A DNA stretch of 5,414 nucleotides from NCBI GenBank assembly GCA_021804185.1, contig JAJZKL010000103.1, positions 1 to 5,414 on the forward strand, in the 5' to 3' direction. The notes beneath the pieces were generated by a model. It had not been told where the DNA came from and did not search any database. It saw nothing but the letters and a program-made list of their open reading frames with translations. This DNA comes from Thermoplasmata archaeon (GTDB lineage Archaea; Thermoplasmatota; Thermoplasmata; Thermoplasmatales; Thermoplasmataceae). Below, in pieces: positions 4,287-5,414 of this stretch. How positions within the stretch are numbered: the stretch's first letter is position 1; the number at the start of each line of letters is the position of its first letter. A program made the position numbers and the translations under genes.

Positions 4287-5414
4287 TTGAAAGATATAAC
4301 GTCCCTGAGAACCAGTACACTGGAGAAACTCATTAGAGACAGAAAATTTCGCGATAGCTTTAATGACTCAGTTGACCGTGCAATAGGCTTCATCGATGCA
4401 GGCTTCTCAGGTAGGAAACTCCTTGAGTCTCTGAATGCGGGGGCATCAATTTCTCAGCAAATTGTTGAAATAGCAAAGGCCAGGGTGAATTCAAGAGGCA
4501 GGTTCTCTGGATGGAACAGGCTATGGCTGGATCACTTCAGTTCGAAATACGCAACCCCTGAAGAGATCTGCAGATACAGATCCGGCAGAATAACAAACAG
4601 CGAAATACTGGATGTCGGCTCAGGTTCTGGCCTTCAGGCAATTTTCCTCTCCATATACGGCAAGAACAGTGTCACCGGAATAGAACGGGACCCCGTCAGG
4701 TTGTATCTTTCGAGGCTGAATTCAATTGAAATGGAATCATCAGAGATAAGCTTCATCATGGGAGATTTCTTCAAAACAGATCTATCACGCATAATCAAGA
4801 AGGATACGGTTGTGTATTCTGACCCATTGAGAATACCAGGCCCCGGCCATAAATCAATCCACAGCCTGTCCCCTTCCCCTGTTAAGGTAATGCGAAAATT
4901 TTCTGGCGTCACGGAGAACTTCTGTTTCGACCTTCCGCCGACTCTGGTCCCCCACGATATAGAAATATCAGGTGAGAAGGAGTACATATCGGTAGATCAC
5001 ACCCTGAAAAGGCTGACCCTTTACACAGGCGACCTAAGAAGATCAGAAACCAGTGCAGTTCTCTTGCCAGAGGGAAGAGAATTCAGGGGAATGCCATATG
5101 AACAGGAGTTAGAGCTAGGTGAACCATCGAGTTATATTTATGTTGTGGACCCGGCCATTGTCAGGGCTGGTCTGATCCGACTCATTCAGAATGGAGAGAA
5201 ATACAGCTTAATTCATTCAGACCGTAGGAGAACCGTCCTTACCTCCCGGGTACTGTATTCTGATTTCCCAGGTGAGGTCTATCAGGTAAACGGAAGATGT
5301 GACAAAGACAGTATCAGGGAACTCTTAATCGATTCCGGTGCCGGAAAGGTGATTCTTAGATATTCACTGAATTCAGAAGAATACTATGGATTAAGGCATA
5401 ATTTCGAGAAGGGG
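4287..5414 (+). CDS. Class I SAM-dependent methyltransferase with C-terminal THUMP-like domain (3' end outside window)
   Basis: An uninterrupted reading frame of 376 codons starts at TTG 4287 and is still open at the window edge. In-frame stops at 4257 and 4263 exclude an earlier start, and no in-frame ATG precedes the conserved region. The order of parts matches the family of methyltransferases ending in a THUMP-like domain. A helical N-terminal region contains YATPEEICRYRSGR (88-101), like the family's LEQATPxxVAxHR. SAM motif I is EILDVGSGSG (106-115), the acidic ribose-binding residue is in GIERDP (131-136), and motif IV is SDPLRIPGPG (178-187). EYISVDHTLKRLTLYTGDL (232-250) follows, and the THUMP-like part begins about residue 320. 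THUMP domains bind RNA, so a tRNA or rRNA target is likely but unidentified. Motif IV has DPLR where the family usually has DPPRR or DPARR. Perhaps 15-25 residues are missing at the end. Confidence 0.88.
   Translation, partial: MKDITSLRTSTLEKLIRDRKFRDSFNDSVDRAIGFIDAGFSGRKLLESLNAGASISQQIVEIAKARVNSRGRFSGWNRLWLDHFSSKYATPEEICRYRSGRITNSEILDVGSGSGLQAIFLSIYGKNSVTGIERDPVRLYLSRLNSIEMESSEISFIMGDFFKTDLSRIIKKDTVVYSDPLRIPGPGHKSIHSLSPSPVKVMRKFSGVTENFCFDLPPTLVPHDIEISGEKEYISVDHTLKRLTLYTGDLRRSETSAVLLPEGREFRGMPYEQELELGEPSSYIYVVDPAIVRAGLIRLIQNGEKYSLIHSDRRRTVLTSRVLYSDFPGEVYQVNGRCDKDSIRELLIDSGAGKVILRYSLNSEEYYGLRHNFEKG

Noticed and set aside
4634..4987. Minus-strand ORF of 117 codons
   Set aside because: It lies wholly antisense to the methyltransferase frame, whose SAM motifs are clear; it reflects codon bias of the real gene.

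Overview
The window looks like a chromosomal segment from an archaeon, most likely of the Thermoplasmata. The supporting signs are TATA-box promoters about 26 nt upstream of start codons, several apparently leaderless genes, heavy use of AGG/AGA arginine and ATA isoleucine codons, ribosome-binding sites resembling GGAGGTGATC, and a SAICAR synthetase of the long archaeal type. The class assignment is inference from this style and gene content; no rRNA or other marker gene is present. GC content is moderate, visibly below 50%.

Layout, left to right: the 3' end of a short-chain dehydrogenase (1-197, +); a fumarylacetoacetate-hydrolase (FAH) family enzyme with its own TATA box (285-1223, +); a hairpin terminator (1225-1269) and an AT-rich gap; a two-CBS-domain protein (1488-1910, +) facing a stand-alone DEDDy 3'-5' exonuclease related to the PolB proofreading domain (1915-2601, -), with 4 nt between their stops; an unusually long non-coding gap with several potential hairpins (2602-2901); an unrecognised 131-residue protein (2902-3297, +) facing purC (3305-4219, -), with 7 nt between stops; and, divergent from purC, a class I methyltransferase with a C-terminal THUMP-like domain (4287 to the window end, +). 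The last gene starts at TTG and runs off the window.

How the genes relate: the dehydrogenase and FAH enzyme may act on the same sugar-acid pathway, since an SDR plus an FAH hydrolase is the pair used in hydrolytic degradation of 2-keto-3-deoxy sugar acids. purC belongs to purine synthesis, and the methyltransferase probably modifies RNA. The remaining genes look like independent single-gene units: each has its own promoter and the strands alternate. There is no mobile element, CRISPR array, tRNA or obvious defence system. I see a compact, ordinary archaeal housekeeping region with a few points worth checking, not a clear new system.
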